18,465 bases of DNA from Sedimentisphaerales bacterium (GTDB lineage Bacteria > Planctomycetota > Phycisphaerae > Sedimentisphaerales > SG8-4): positions 1 through 18,465 of the forward strand of contig JAFGCA010000398.1 in assembly GCA_016932895.1 (NCBI GenBank). The letters are read 5' to 3'. Positions 13,150-18,465 of this stretch are shown in pieces (position 1 is the stretch's first letter; each line of letters opens with the position of its first letter). A model generated the notes under the pieces. That model searched no databases and had not been told where the DNA came from. It worked only from the letters and a program-made list of their open reading frames with translations. The position numbers and the translations under genes were made by a program.

Positions 13150-14205
13150 TCAGGATTTGTCAAACATTAAATCGCCGTCCGTCGCCGCCGCTTCGTGCGT
13201 TTCTTCGCTCTCACTGTCGTTCGCCGGTGATTTCGGTTTGGGCGGAAGCTCGGCGATCGGGATCGGCGGGGTCTGGGCCGCTTCGCGTGTTTGCTCGCTC
13301 TCCCGGTCGCCGGTGGGCGATTGCGGTTTGGGCGGCACCTCGGCGATGGGGATTGGCGGGGTCTGGGCCGCCTCTGCCGCTTCGACGGGAGGCTCGGGCT
13401 CGGACTCGGGTTCGGGCTCGGTTTCATCGACGGCGAGAATGGCTCGCTGGACCGCCACCTCGGCCGGCTCGTCCGTCAGCGCCCGCAGATAGATCTGCTG
13501 CGGGGCCGACTCGCTCTGCTCGGCCCAGACAAGCTTGTCGCGAATCAGCTCGAGCAGGGCCAGGAACAGGCCGACCATGACCAGGCGATTCGACCGGGAG
13601 TCGAACACGCGCTCGAAGGTCAGCGCACCTTCCGATTGCAGCCGATGCAGAAGCTCGATCTGGTAGAGGTCGATGGGCGTGTCGTCCTGGATGTGCCCGT
13701 TGTAGGTGTGGGTGCCGGTGGCCTTGCAGACGGCGTCGAACGCCTCAAGCAGGTCCCAGACGCTGACTTGGTCCATGTCCACCTCGGGCTCGGCTTTCGG
13801 GGCCAGGCGGTCGATCAGACTGGCAGGTCGCCCGAGGCGCTCCTTGTGCTCTTCGGCGGCGGCCTGGAGCAGGTTGGCCGCATCCTTGTACTTCTTGTAC
13901 TCCAGGAGCTGGCGAATCAGCTCGGTCCGGGGGTCACCGCCGGCTTCCTCCTCGCCCATCTCCTCCGGCTGGACCCGGGGTAGGAGCATGGCCGATTTGA
14001 TCTCCATCAGCGTCGCGGCCATCACCAAAAAATCGCCCGCCACGTCGATGTCGAGCTGTTTGAGAATCTCGACGTACTTGATGTACTGCTCGGTGACCTT
14101 GGCGATCGGAATGTCGTAGATGTCCACCTCTTCCTTGCGGACCAGGTACAACAACAAGTCCAGCGGCCCGGCGAAGACGTCCAGGTTGACACGGTAATCA
14201 GTCAA
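13150..14205 (-). CDS. scpA: Segregation and condensation protein A with a repetitive acidic/proline-rich tail
   Basis: This 351-residue kleisin bridges the two SMC heads with ScpB to form the condensin that organises and segregates the chromosome. The N-terminal LDVFAGPLDLLLYLVRKEEVDIYDIPI (8-34 region) is diagnostic. The C-terminal winged-helix part ends near QQIYLRAL at about residue 240, the usual protein length. About 105 further residues follow: an EPEPESEPEPP run, then two 30-residue tandem repeats (278-307 and 308-337) of EAAQTPPIPIAE type. The start codon is TTG at 14205, supported by AGGAG six bases upstream and the exact family start. It follows trpS by 45 bp. scpB is not in the window. 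Confidence 0.92.
   Translation of the reverse strand: MTDYRVNLDVFAGPLDLLLYLVRKEEVDIYDIPIAKVTEQYIKYVEILKQLDIDVAGDFLVMAATLMEIKSAMLLPRVQPEEMGEEEAGGDPRTELIRQLLEYKKYKDAANLLQAAAEEHKERLGRPASLIDRLAPKAEPEVDMDQVSVWDLLEAFDAVCKATGTHTYNGHIQDDTPIDLYQIELLHRLQSEGALTFERVFDSRSNRLVMVGLFLALLELIRDKLVWAEQSESAPQQIYLRALTDEPAEVAVQRAILAVDETEPEPESEPEPPVEAAEAAQTPPIPIAEVPPKPQSPTGDRESEQTREAAQTPPIPIAELPPKPKSPANDSESEETHEAAATDGDLMFDKS
13195..13374 (-). repeat. 90-bp tandem duplication inside scpA
   Basis: Two adjacent 90-bp units encode residues 278-307 and 308-337 of ScpA. They share EAAQTPPIPIAE, then (V/L)PPKP(Q/K)SP and a Ser/Glu-rich end. A third copy begins with EAA and breaks off. The copies differ at about ten residues, so the duplication is in frame and not recent. 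Confidence 0.85.
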
Positions 14206-14250
14206 CGATTGCTCCTGACAGCGGCGATTCAGTTTTTCTCGTATATCGTC

Positions 14251-15216
14251 TCAGGGCCGCAGGCCGACGACGTTGCGGGCCTCGGCGAGCGTCTGCGAGG
14301 CGACGGCTGCGGCGCGGGCGGCGCCGTCTTTGAGCATGGCCTTGACGGTGTCGAGATTGTTCTCGAGCTCGGCCCGTTTCTGGCGGTAGGGGGCGAAGTA
14401 CTCGACCACTAACTCGGCCAGGCGCTTCTTGGCCTCGCCGTAGCCCATCCCGCCGCTGCGATAGCGCCGGTCCCAGTCGGCCAGCTCGTCCGGCGTCGCG
14501 AAGAGCTTCAGCAGGGCGAAAACGTTGCATTTCTCCGGGTCCTTCGGTTCTTCTACGGGCGTCGAGTCCGTGACGATCCTCATGATCTTCTTCTTCATGC
14601 TCTTTTCGGGCTCGAAGATCTCGATGGTGTTGCCGTAGCTCTTGCTCATCTTGCGCCCATCCAGGCCCGGCACGACCGCCACCGATTCGATGATGTGCTC
14701 CTCCGGGATCGTGAAGACCTCCCCGTAGGCGTTGTTGAACCGCAAGGCGATGTCGCGCGTGACCTCGATGTGCTGCTTCTGGTCGGCCCCCACGGGCACC
14801 AGGTCCGATTTGACGATCAGGATATCGGCCGCCTGGAGGACCGGGTAGGCGAACAGCCCGTGGTTCGGACTGAGCCCCTGGGCCACCTTGTCCTTGTAGC
14901 TGACGCAACGCTGCAGCAGGCCCATCGGCGTTATGCACGAGAGCAGCCAGGTCAGCTCCGTCACCGCCGGTACGTCCGACTGCCGCCAGAAGACCGTATT
15001 TTCCGTATCGAGCCCCAGGGCCATGTAGTCCATCGCCACGTCGAGACTGTGCTGCGCGATCGCCTCCGGCGACGGGTTGCTCGTCAGCGCGTGGTAATCC
15101 GCGATGAAGTAGTAGCATTCGTGTTCCGCCTGCAGCTCGAGGTGCTGCCGCATCGCACCGAAGTAGTTGCCGATGTGCAGCCGGCCCGACGGCTGGATTC
15201 CCGAAAGAACTCTCAA
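14251..15216 (-). CDS. trpS: Tryptophanyl-tRNA synthetase
   Basis: This 321-residue class I aminoacyl-tRNA synthetase charges tRNA-Trp with tryptophan. SGIQPSGRLHIGNYFGAM (5-22) holds the HIGH-type motif (HIGN), and LDGRKMSKSYGN (185-196) holds KMSKS. CISPM-type and GADQKQHIEVTRDIA segments are also typical. The nearest in-frame ATG, at 15366, would add 50 unrelated residues. The start is instead TTG at 15216, with GGAGGT four bases upstream, giving the expected N-terminus. A strong promoter sits at 15275-15303. It is followed after 45 bp by scpA, a common genomic neighbour. Confidence 0.93.
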   Translation of the reverse strand: MRVLSGIQPSGRLHIGNYFGAMRQHLELQAEHECYYFIADYHALTSNPSPEAIAQHSLDVAMDYMALGLDTENTVFWRQSDVPAVTELTWLLSCITPMGLLQRCVSYKDKVAQGLSPNHGLFAYPVLQAADILIVKSDLVPVGADQKQHIEVTRDIALRFNNAYGEVFTIPEEHIIESVAVVPGLDGRKMSKSYGNTIEIFEPEKSMKKKIMRIVTDSTPVEEPKDPEKCNVFALLKLFATPDELADWDRRYRSGGMGYGEAKKRLAELVVEYFAPYRQKRAELENNLDTVKAMLKDGAARAAAVASQTLAEARNVVGLRP

Positions 15217-15220
15217 TTCA

Positions 15221-15226
15221 ACCTCC
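15221..15226 (-). promoter_or_regulatory. Ribosome-binding site deciding the trpS TTG start
   Basis: GGAGGT on the minus strand lies four bases before TTG at 15216. A GTG at 15228 has no ribosome site before it, and there is no ATG near the conserved N-terminus. Confidence 0.75.
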
Positions 15227-15274
15227 ACGAGTAATGTTGGATCGCAAAACAGTGTGGGCTGTGTCAACGCCGGC

Positions 15275-15303
15275 AGGATAACGAGGATGGGCACGATTGT
15301 CAA
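15275..15303 (-). promoter_or_regulatory. Sigma70 promoter for trpS-scpA
   Basis: On the minus strand a perfect TTGACA (15298-15303), exactly 17 bp, and TATCCT (15275-15280). The start codon of trpS lies about 60 bp downstream. Confidence 0.75.
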
Positions 15304-15327
15304 GCGCCTTGACCGCTGCAGGGCCGG

Positions 15328-15354
15328 TGCGATGCCGCTTTTGGGGGCATCGCA
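15328..15354. promoter_or_regulatory. 9-bp perfect hairpin just upstream of the trpS promoter
   Basis: TGCGATGCC (15328-15336) and GGCATCGCA (15346-15354) are perfect inverted repeats with a 9-base loop. The end nearest the promoter is 25 bp from the -35 box at 15298-15303. It could be a regulator-binding site or a bare stem-loop ending transcription from the right; no T tract is present. Confidence 0.45.
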
Positions 15355-15551
15355 GCCCGGGACCACAGCCCGCCGCGCGTGGCAGCGTCAAGTCCGCAGG
15401 GCTTGGCGATGGTTTGTGACCCAGGACTCTCTCCGCCAGCGATGGCCCAGACACGTCCGCCCGGCCCAGACTCCGTTTGAGCCTGCCACCCGGGCGCCGG
15501 TGCGGGCGAGACGGTTGCTTGCCGATCACTGCCACGAGCTTACCCATTGTG

Positions 15552-15873
15552 AAATTGGCTTCGTTTCGCATTTCGGCGTCTATCTTCCGGCCATTGCATG
15601 CCTTCAGGATTTCGAACTTCGGATGTAGAATCTCCCGGCTCCGCCGGGCCGAATTGGGTTTGTTTGACACGACGGGCCGCTCGCGTCCGCCCGGGGCGCT
15701 GCAGTGCGTACCCGCCGCCGGCAAATTGGCTTTGTTTTTCGCAGCACCCTCGTTTTTGCGCCGGAAACCGCCAAATTGGGTTCGTTTGACATATTCAGGC
15801 CGCCAAGCTGGCCTTGTCTTTCCTCGCGGCCCTCATCCTTCGGGCGAAAACGGGCCAAATTGGGTTCGTTTGG
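15552..15873. repeat. Array of six AAATTGGGTTCGTTTG-type repeats
   Basis: Irregularly spaced copies of a roughly 20-bp element, consensus CCAAATTGGGTTCGTTTGAC, all on the plus strand: 15552-15568, 15649-15668, 15721-15739, 15771-15790, a decayed copy about 15803-15823, and 15854-15873. The copies at 15771 and 15854 share ten extra bases or so upstream (a CGGAAACCG / CGAAAACGGG stretch). Start-to-start spacing is about 97, 72, 50, 32 and 51 bp. On the minus strand the core translates as NEPNL or TNPI depending on frame, a pattern I recognise from spurious hypothetical proteins of planctomycete genomes. There are no uniform spacers, so this is not CRISPR. Confidence 0.7.
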
Positions 15874-16025
15874 CGCCATTGCCAACGCGACGGGCGCCGC
15901 GACCCCCAAACCTCCCACACGCCTGCCGAAGACGACGGCCCCGAAGTGTTCGATCTGGCAGTCACAATCCACCATCCGGCAATCTCCTGCTTCCTCTCGC
16001 GATGCCTCGCAGTTGTTCTCCATCC

Positions 16026-16053
16026 ATCATACACACACTCCGCCGCCTGTCAA
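16026..16053 (-). promoter_or_regulatory. Promoter reading into the repeat array
   Basis: On the minus strand a perfect TTGACA (16048-16053), 16 bp, and TATGAT (16026-16031). The predicted RNA would start near 16019 and run across the repeat array toward trpS. The only long frame, whose ATG is at 16021-16023, would begin upstream of that start point. Confidence 0.55.
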
Positions 16054-16350
16054 CCGAAAACTCCGGTTCTTGTCATCACCAAAAGCGGCTCCGGCCCGCC
16101 TTTCGGCCCCTCGCTTCACGCCGTATACTGTTCGCATGACGAGCATTCCCTTGGCTTCTGGCTGCTTTGATCCTACAATTGCAATATGGATTCGCAGGCT
16201 ACGATCTGGCGTGAGACACAGAGAATGTCGCGGTCGAAGACCCGTTCCGCTCTATCTTTCGTTTCACGTTACGGGAGGCGACGCTTGCGAAAAGGGGCTG
16301 GATTCTGCCTCGCCTTCGGCGCCTGTGTAACTTGGAGTGTCGTATCATTA

Positions 16351-16357
16351 AGGAGGT
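16351..16357 (+). promoter_or_regulatory. Strong ribosome-binding site of darT
   Basis: AGGAGGT (16351-16357) lies six bases before the ATG at 16364, an almost ideal match to the 16S anti-Shine-Dalgarno. By contrast no clear sigma70 promoter was found in the preceding 100 bases; TATCAT at 16343-16348 has no matching -35. Confidence 0.75.
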
Positions 16358-16363
16358 AATCGC

Positions 16364-16963
16364 ATGAGTCATCGGGTGCGAGAATTGCACTCCATCATGC
16401 CCATTGAAAACACCCCTTCCGTGATCCGATACGGTATCTTGTCGAATGAAGAAGGCGCCAAGTTGCCCCAGGAACCGGCATCTGTTGCGGACGGAATTAT
16501 GCAAGATCGACGAGCCGTCAAGAAAGTGCCGGGTGGACTGAGATTGCACCGATACGCAAACCTATACTTCTGTGCGCGCAACCCCATGCTGTACAAGCGC
16601 CAGAATGAACGGAATCGCATCTGTGTTTTGAGAATCGCCCGCAGAATTCTTTCGGTGGCAGGGGTAGTCCTGACCGATCAGAACGCCGCAAGCGATTACG
16701 TGCGTTTCTTGGCCTCTCCGTCGGGGCTTGTCGATATCAATTTCGACTGGGTATTTGCGGAGTACTGGACAGACCCAAACCCGATCCTGGAGTTTCGCAG
16801 AAAGTCCACGAAGTGCGCCGAGGTTCTGGTTCCAAATCGGGTGGCGCCGGAGTATATTGAAGGTGCCTATGTGGCAAATGAAACGGCACGAGCGGCTCTT
16901 TTGAACACGGGATTTGAGCTTCGAGTTGAGTTGAATCCAAAGATGTTCTTCGTGAGTGGATGA
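16364..16963 (+). CDS. darT: DarT: DNA ADP-ribosyltransferase toxin
   Basis: This 199-residue protein belongs to the DarT family (formerly DUF4433). Family members use NAD+ to ADP-ribosylate bases in single-stranded DNA, which blocks replication and can stop phage growth. Family marks: ELHSIMPIENTPSVIRYGIL (7-26) at the NAD-binding start; YFCARNPMLYKR (68-79), whose Arg72 matches the conserved RNPM arginine; and CAEVLVPNRVAPEYI (151-165), with Glu153 the expected catalytic glutamate. Length matches known DarT proteins and both key residues are present, so the toxin looks active. An AGGAGGT ribosome site precedes the ATG. The stop overlaps the darG start by ATGA, coupling toxin and antitoxin translation. 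GC content is lower than in the genes to the left, suggesting transfer. Confidence 0.9.
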   Translation: MSHRVRELHSIMPIENTPSVIRYGILSNEEGAKLPQEPASVADGIMQDRRAVKKVPGGLRLHRYANLYFCARNPMLYKRQNERNRICVLRIARRILSVAGVVLTDQNAASDYVRFLASPSGLVDINFDWVFAEYWTDPNPILEFRRKSTKCAEVLVPNRVAPEYIEGAYVANETARAALLNTGFELRVELNPKMFFVSG

Positions 16964-18084
16964 TGATCAAGGTTCTTATCGGCAACTTGTTCGAGAGTGG
17001 GGCACAGACACTGGTCAATACAGTCAACTGTGTTGGCGTGATGGGCAAGGGAATCGCTCGGGAGTTTAAGAAGCGATATCCGGATATGTTTCGGGATTAT
17101 ACTGCCCGGTGTGACGCGGGTGAAGTTCGGGTTGGAGTACCATACCTTTATTCAGATCTGCTCGGCACTTCGATCGTGAATTTTCCGACCAAGGAACATT
17201 GGCGCTCTCCATCGCGAGTGCAGGATATCGAGCGCGGGCTGGATGCTTTTCTGGAGCACTACAAGGACTGGCAGATTCGGTCCGTAGCGTTCCCTCCGCT
17301 CGGATGCGGAAACGGAGGTCTGGACTGGAAGGTTGTTGGGCCGATGATTTATCGAAGACTATCGGCGCTCGAAATTCCCGTCACGATCTATGCACCGTAT
17401 GGGACACCGCGCCCGGAGTTGAGCCCCGAGTTCCTGAGCCGTTCTTGCGAAACAGTGGGTATCCACAAGCCGACTCGTCTACCCAAGATGAATCCTAATT
17501 GGATTGCCCTGCTGGAGACTCTCTATCTACTGGAACAGCAGCCGTATGCCAAACCTGTAGGGAGAACCATCTTTCAGAAGATCTGCTATGCGGTGACTAA
17601 GGCAGGTGTGGACACTGGATTTCAGTTTCGGCAAGGCAGCTACGGACCGTTCTCAGCGGAGGTTAAGCAAGCCCTGAGCGTCTTTGCGAACGCCAACCTG
17701 ATTTGCGAACAGCAGCTTGGTCGTATGACGGCTATCAGAACGGGGCCCGAATACCCGAAGGAGCGTGAGAAATACAGCGATACGCTTACGTTACTCAGGC
17801 ATAAGGTGGGGAAGACGGTTGATCTATTCAGCAGGATCAAGAGTACGGAACAGGCGGAAGAGGTCACGACCGTATTCTTCACGGTTCGGCATTTGAAGGA
17901 ACAGAAAGGAGATGCTCGCGTCACCGAACGCGATGTGTATGATGCTGTTCTGGAGTGGAAGAAACATTGGAATACTCCGGAGAAGCACGTGGCGCTCGCG
18001 TCTGCGATTCGAAATCTGGTCATCTTGGGCTGGATGGATGTCGAGTTTTCCGAAACCCTTCCGGTTGACCAATTGGCATTTTGA
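16960..18084 (+). CDS. darG: DarG: macrodomain DNA ADP-ribosyl glycohydrolase antitoxin
   Basis: This 374-residue antitoxin removes ADP-ribose from DNA and, through its C-terminal part, can bind DarT directly. The macrodomain covers about residues 1-150: VNTVNCVGVMGKGIAREFK (19-37) forms the ADP-ribose loop, FPTKEHWR (75-82) holds Lys78 at the conserved catalytic lysine position, and FPPLGCGNGGLDW (111-123) is the second phosphate loop. Residues 180-374 form the helical C-terminal domain usual for full-length DarG, with FQFRQGSYGPFSAEVKQAL (221-239). The ATG at 16960 overlaps the darT stop; a second ATG at 16963 is in frame directly after it. Length and residues look intact. Confidence 0.9.
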   Translation: MMIKVLIGNLFESGAQTLVNTVNCVGVMGKGIAREFKKRYPDMFRDYTARCDAGEVRVGVPYLYSDLLGTSIVNFPTKEHWRSPSRVQDIERGLDAFLEHYKDWQIRSVAFPPLGCGNGGLDWKVVGPMIYRRLSALEIPVTIYAPYGTPRPELSPEFLSRSCETVGIHKPTRLPKMNPNWIALLETLYLLEQQPYAKPVGRTIFQKICYAVTKAGVDTGFQFRQGSYGPFSAEVKQALSVFANANLICEQQLGRMTAIRTGPEYPKEREKYSDTLTLLRHKVGKTVDLFSRIKSTEQAEEVTTVFFTVRHLKEQKGDARVTERDVYDAVLEWKKHWNTPEKHVALASAIRNLVILGWMDVEFSETLPVDQLAF

Positions 18085-18132
18085 GAGTTGCCTGCCCAGC
18101 GTTCTGGAGGTTTATGGATTGGGTGGCGGGGT

Positions 18133-18158
18133 CCACGTCTGAGCGACGCCGTGGTTTT
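18133..18158 (+). terminator. Possible weak terminator after darG
   Basis: CCACGTC (18133-18139) pairs with GACG and TGG (18145-18154) across a small bulge, with a 5-base loop, and TTTT follows (18155-18158). It lies 50 bp past the darG stop and between two converging genes. The stem is imperfect and the T tract short. Confidence 0.3.
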
Positions 18159-18252
18159 CTCCAGGTTTGTCGTGTGCGACATTGCCGGCGGCTACGCGGC
18201 GCATCCGCCCGTGGTCTTGACGCTTATGCGTTGAGAATCACAGTCGGAAGTG

Positions 18253-18465
18253 TCATTTGCCGACCCGGGTGTTTACGGCGTCGAACATGGCGGTGATGTT
18301 TTGGGGGGGGACGTTGGCGAGGATGTTGTGGACTTGCTGGAAGACGAAGCCGCCGCCGGGACTCAGGGTGGCGACCTGCTCCTTGACGTGTTGGGCGACC
18401 TGTTCGGGAGTGCCGTTTGGCAGGATATCGCGGGTGTCGCAGCCGCCGCCCCAGAAGGTGATGTC
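18253..18465 (-). CDS. Uroporphyrinogen decarboxylase family protein, C-terminal fragment
   Basis: Only the last 70 residues are inside the window; the gene continues past the right edge. The fragment has FWGGGCDTRDILPNGTPEQV and LSPGGGFVFQQVHNI, then NVPPQNITAMFDAV. This is the typical end of the URO-D / methyltransferase branch that is abundant in planctomycetes and other anaerobes. Such proteins resemble MtaA/CmuA-type cobamide methyltransferases as much as the haem enzyme, and this branch usually is not the housekeeping HemE. A C8 run lies in the NVPPQ codons. It converges with darG. Substrate and full domain order cannot be judged from the fragment. Confidence 0.85.
   Translation of the reverse strand, partial: DITFWGGGCDTRDILPNGTPEQVAQHVKEQVATLSPGGGFVFQQVHNILANVPPQNITAMFDAVNTRVGK

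Larger units (their letters stand above)
15217..16363. other. 1.15-kb gene-free region between trpS and darT
   Basis: I see no credible protein gene on either strand. Open frames exist, including a 139-codon minus-strand frame at 15604-16023, but they are made of the repeat words NEPNL, TKPI and QTNPI and lack ribosome sites. The region contains the trpS promoter (15275-15303), a hairpin (15328-15354), the repeat array at 15552-15873 and a minus-strand promoter at 16026-16053. From about 16060 to 16340 I see nothing else that can be supported apart from the ribosome site of darT. Confidence 0.6.

Noticed and set aside
12960..13163. 68-residue N-terminal extension of thioredoxin
   Set aside because: The ATG at 12959 gives the standard 108-residue thioredoxin with a good ribosome site, and the extension would overlap the end of scpA and the likely promoter.
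15217..15366. 50-residue N-terminal extension of TrpS from the ATG at 15366
   Set aside because: It would cover the promoter and hairpin region and adds residues absent from the family; TTG at 15216 has the ribosome site and the correct N-terminus.
15552..15873. Possible CRISPR array
   Set aside because: The repeats are only about 20 bp, diverged, with spacing from about 32 to 97 bp and no cas genes nearby.
15604..16023. 139-codon minus-strand frame with NEPNL, TKPI and QTNPI words
   Set aside because: It is built from the intergenic repeat, has no ribosome site, and its ATG lies upstream of the predicted transcript start. Other frames through the same repeats look equally open.

Overview
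The window looks like a chromosomal piece of a GC-rich, probably anaerobic bacterium. My best guess is a planctomycete, possibly Phycisphaerae-like. The reasons are a Tat-exported Gfo/Idh/MocA oxidoreductase, a uroporphyrinogen-decarboxylase-family protein, an NfnAB electron-bifurcating pair, frequent TTG/GTG starts, and a short intergenic repeat whose spurious translations read NEPNL / TKPI / QTNPI, words I associate with planctomycete metagenome bins. The lineage is inference. No rRNA, tRNA, CRISPR array, insertion sequence or replication origin was seen.

Layout, left to right. Positions 1-259 hold no recognisable gene but contain a dispersed-type inverted repeat. A family 2 glycosyltransferase (260-1015, minus) is divergent, across facing promoters, from two Tat-signal proteins (1269-2315 aldo/keto-reductase-like and 2392-3720 Gfo/Idh/MocA, plus). 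From 3784 to 15216 every gene is on the minus strand. In order of transcription within each group: trpS then scpA; thioredoxin then nfnA then nfnB (ferredoxin:NADP oxidoreductase); a decayed toxin-antitoxin locus (intact antitoxin, toxin reduced to 31 codons); a C1-type peptidase lipoprotein; a serine hydrolase with TPR repeats; and DUF1015 plus a class V aminotransferase under one strong promoter.

Positions 15217-16363 form about 1.15 kb without a credible gene. They hold a trpS promoter, a 9-bp hairpin, six copies of an AAATTGGGTTCGTTTG-type repeat, and a good promoter firing across that repeat array. To its right lies an island of lower GC (sampled 60-base lines about 50-57%, against mid-60s in the neighbouring genes) carrying a complete darT-darG operon. 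DarT is a DNA ADP-ribosyltransferase toxin and DarG its macrodomain antitoxin; this is the clearest defence/toxin system here. The window ends inside a uroporphyrinogen-decarboxylase-family gene on the minus strand.

The points most worth following are: the darTG operon beside the repeat array; the internally deleted toxin; the DUF1015-aminotransferase pair and its DGHHR motif; the 90-bp tandem duplication in the scpA tail; the altered catalytic motifs in the Gfo/Idh, C1 peptidase and glycosyltransferase proteins; and intergenic inverted repeats that may supply terminators or promoters to neighbouring genes.
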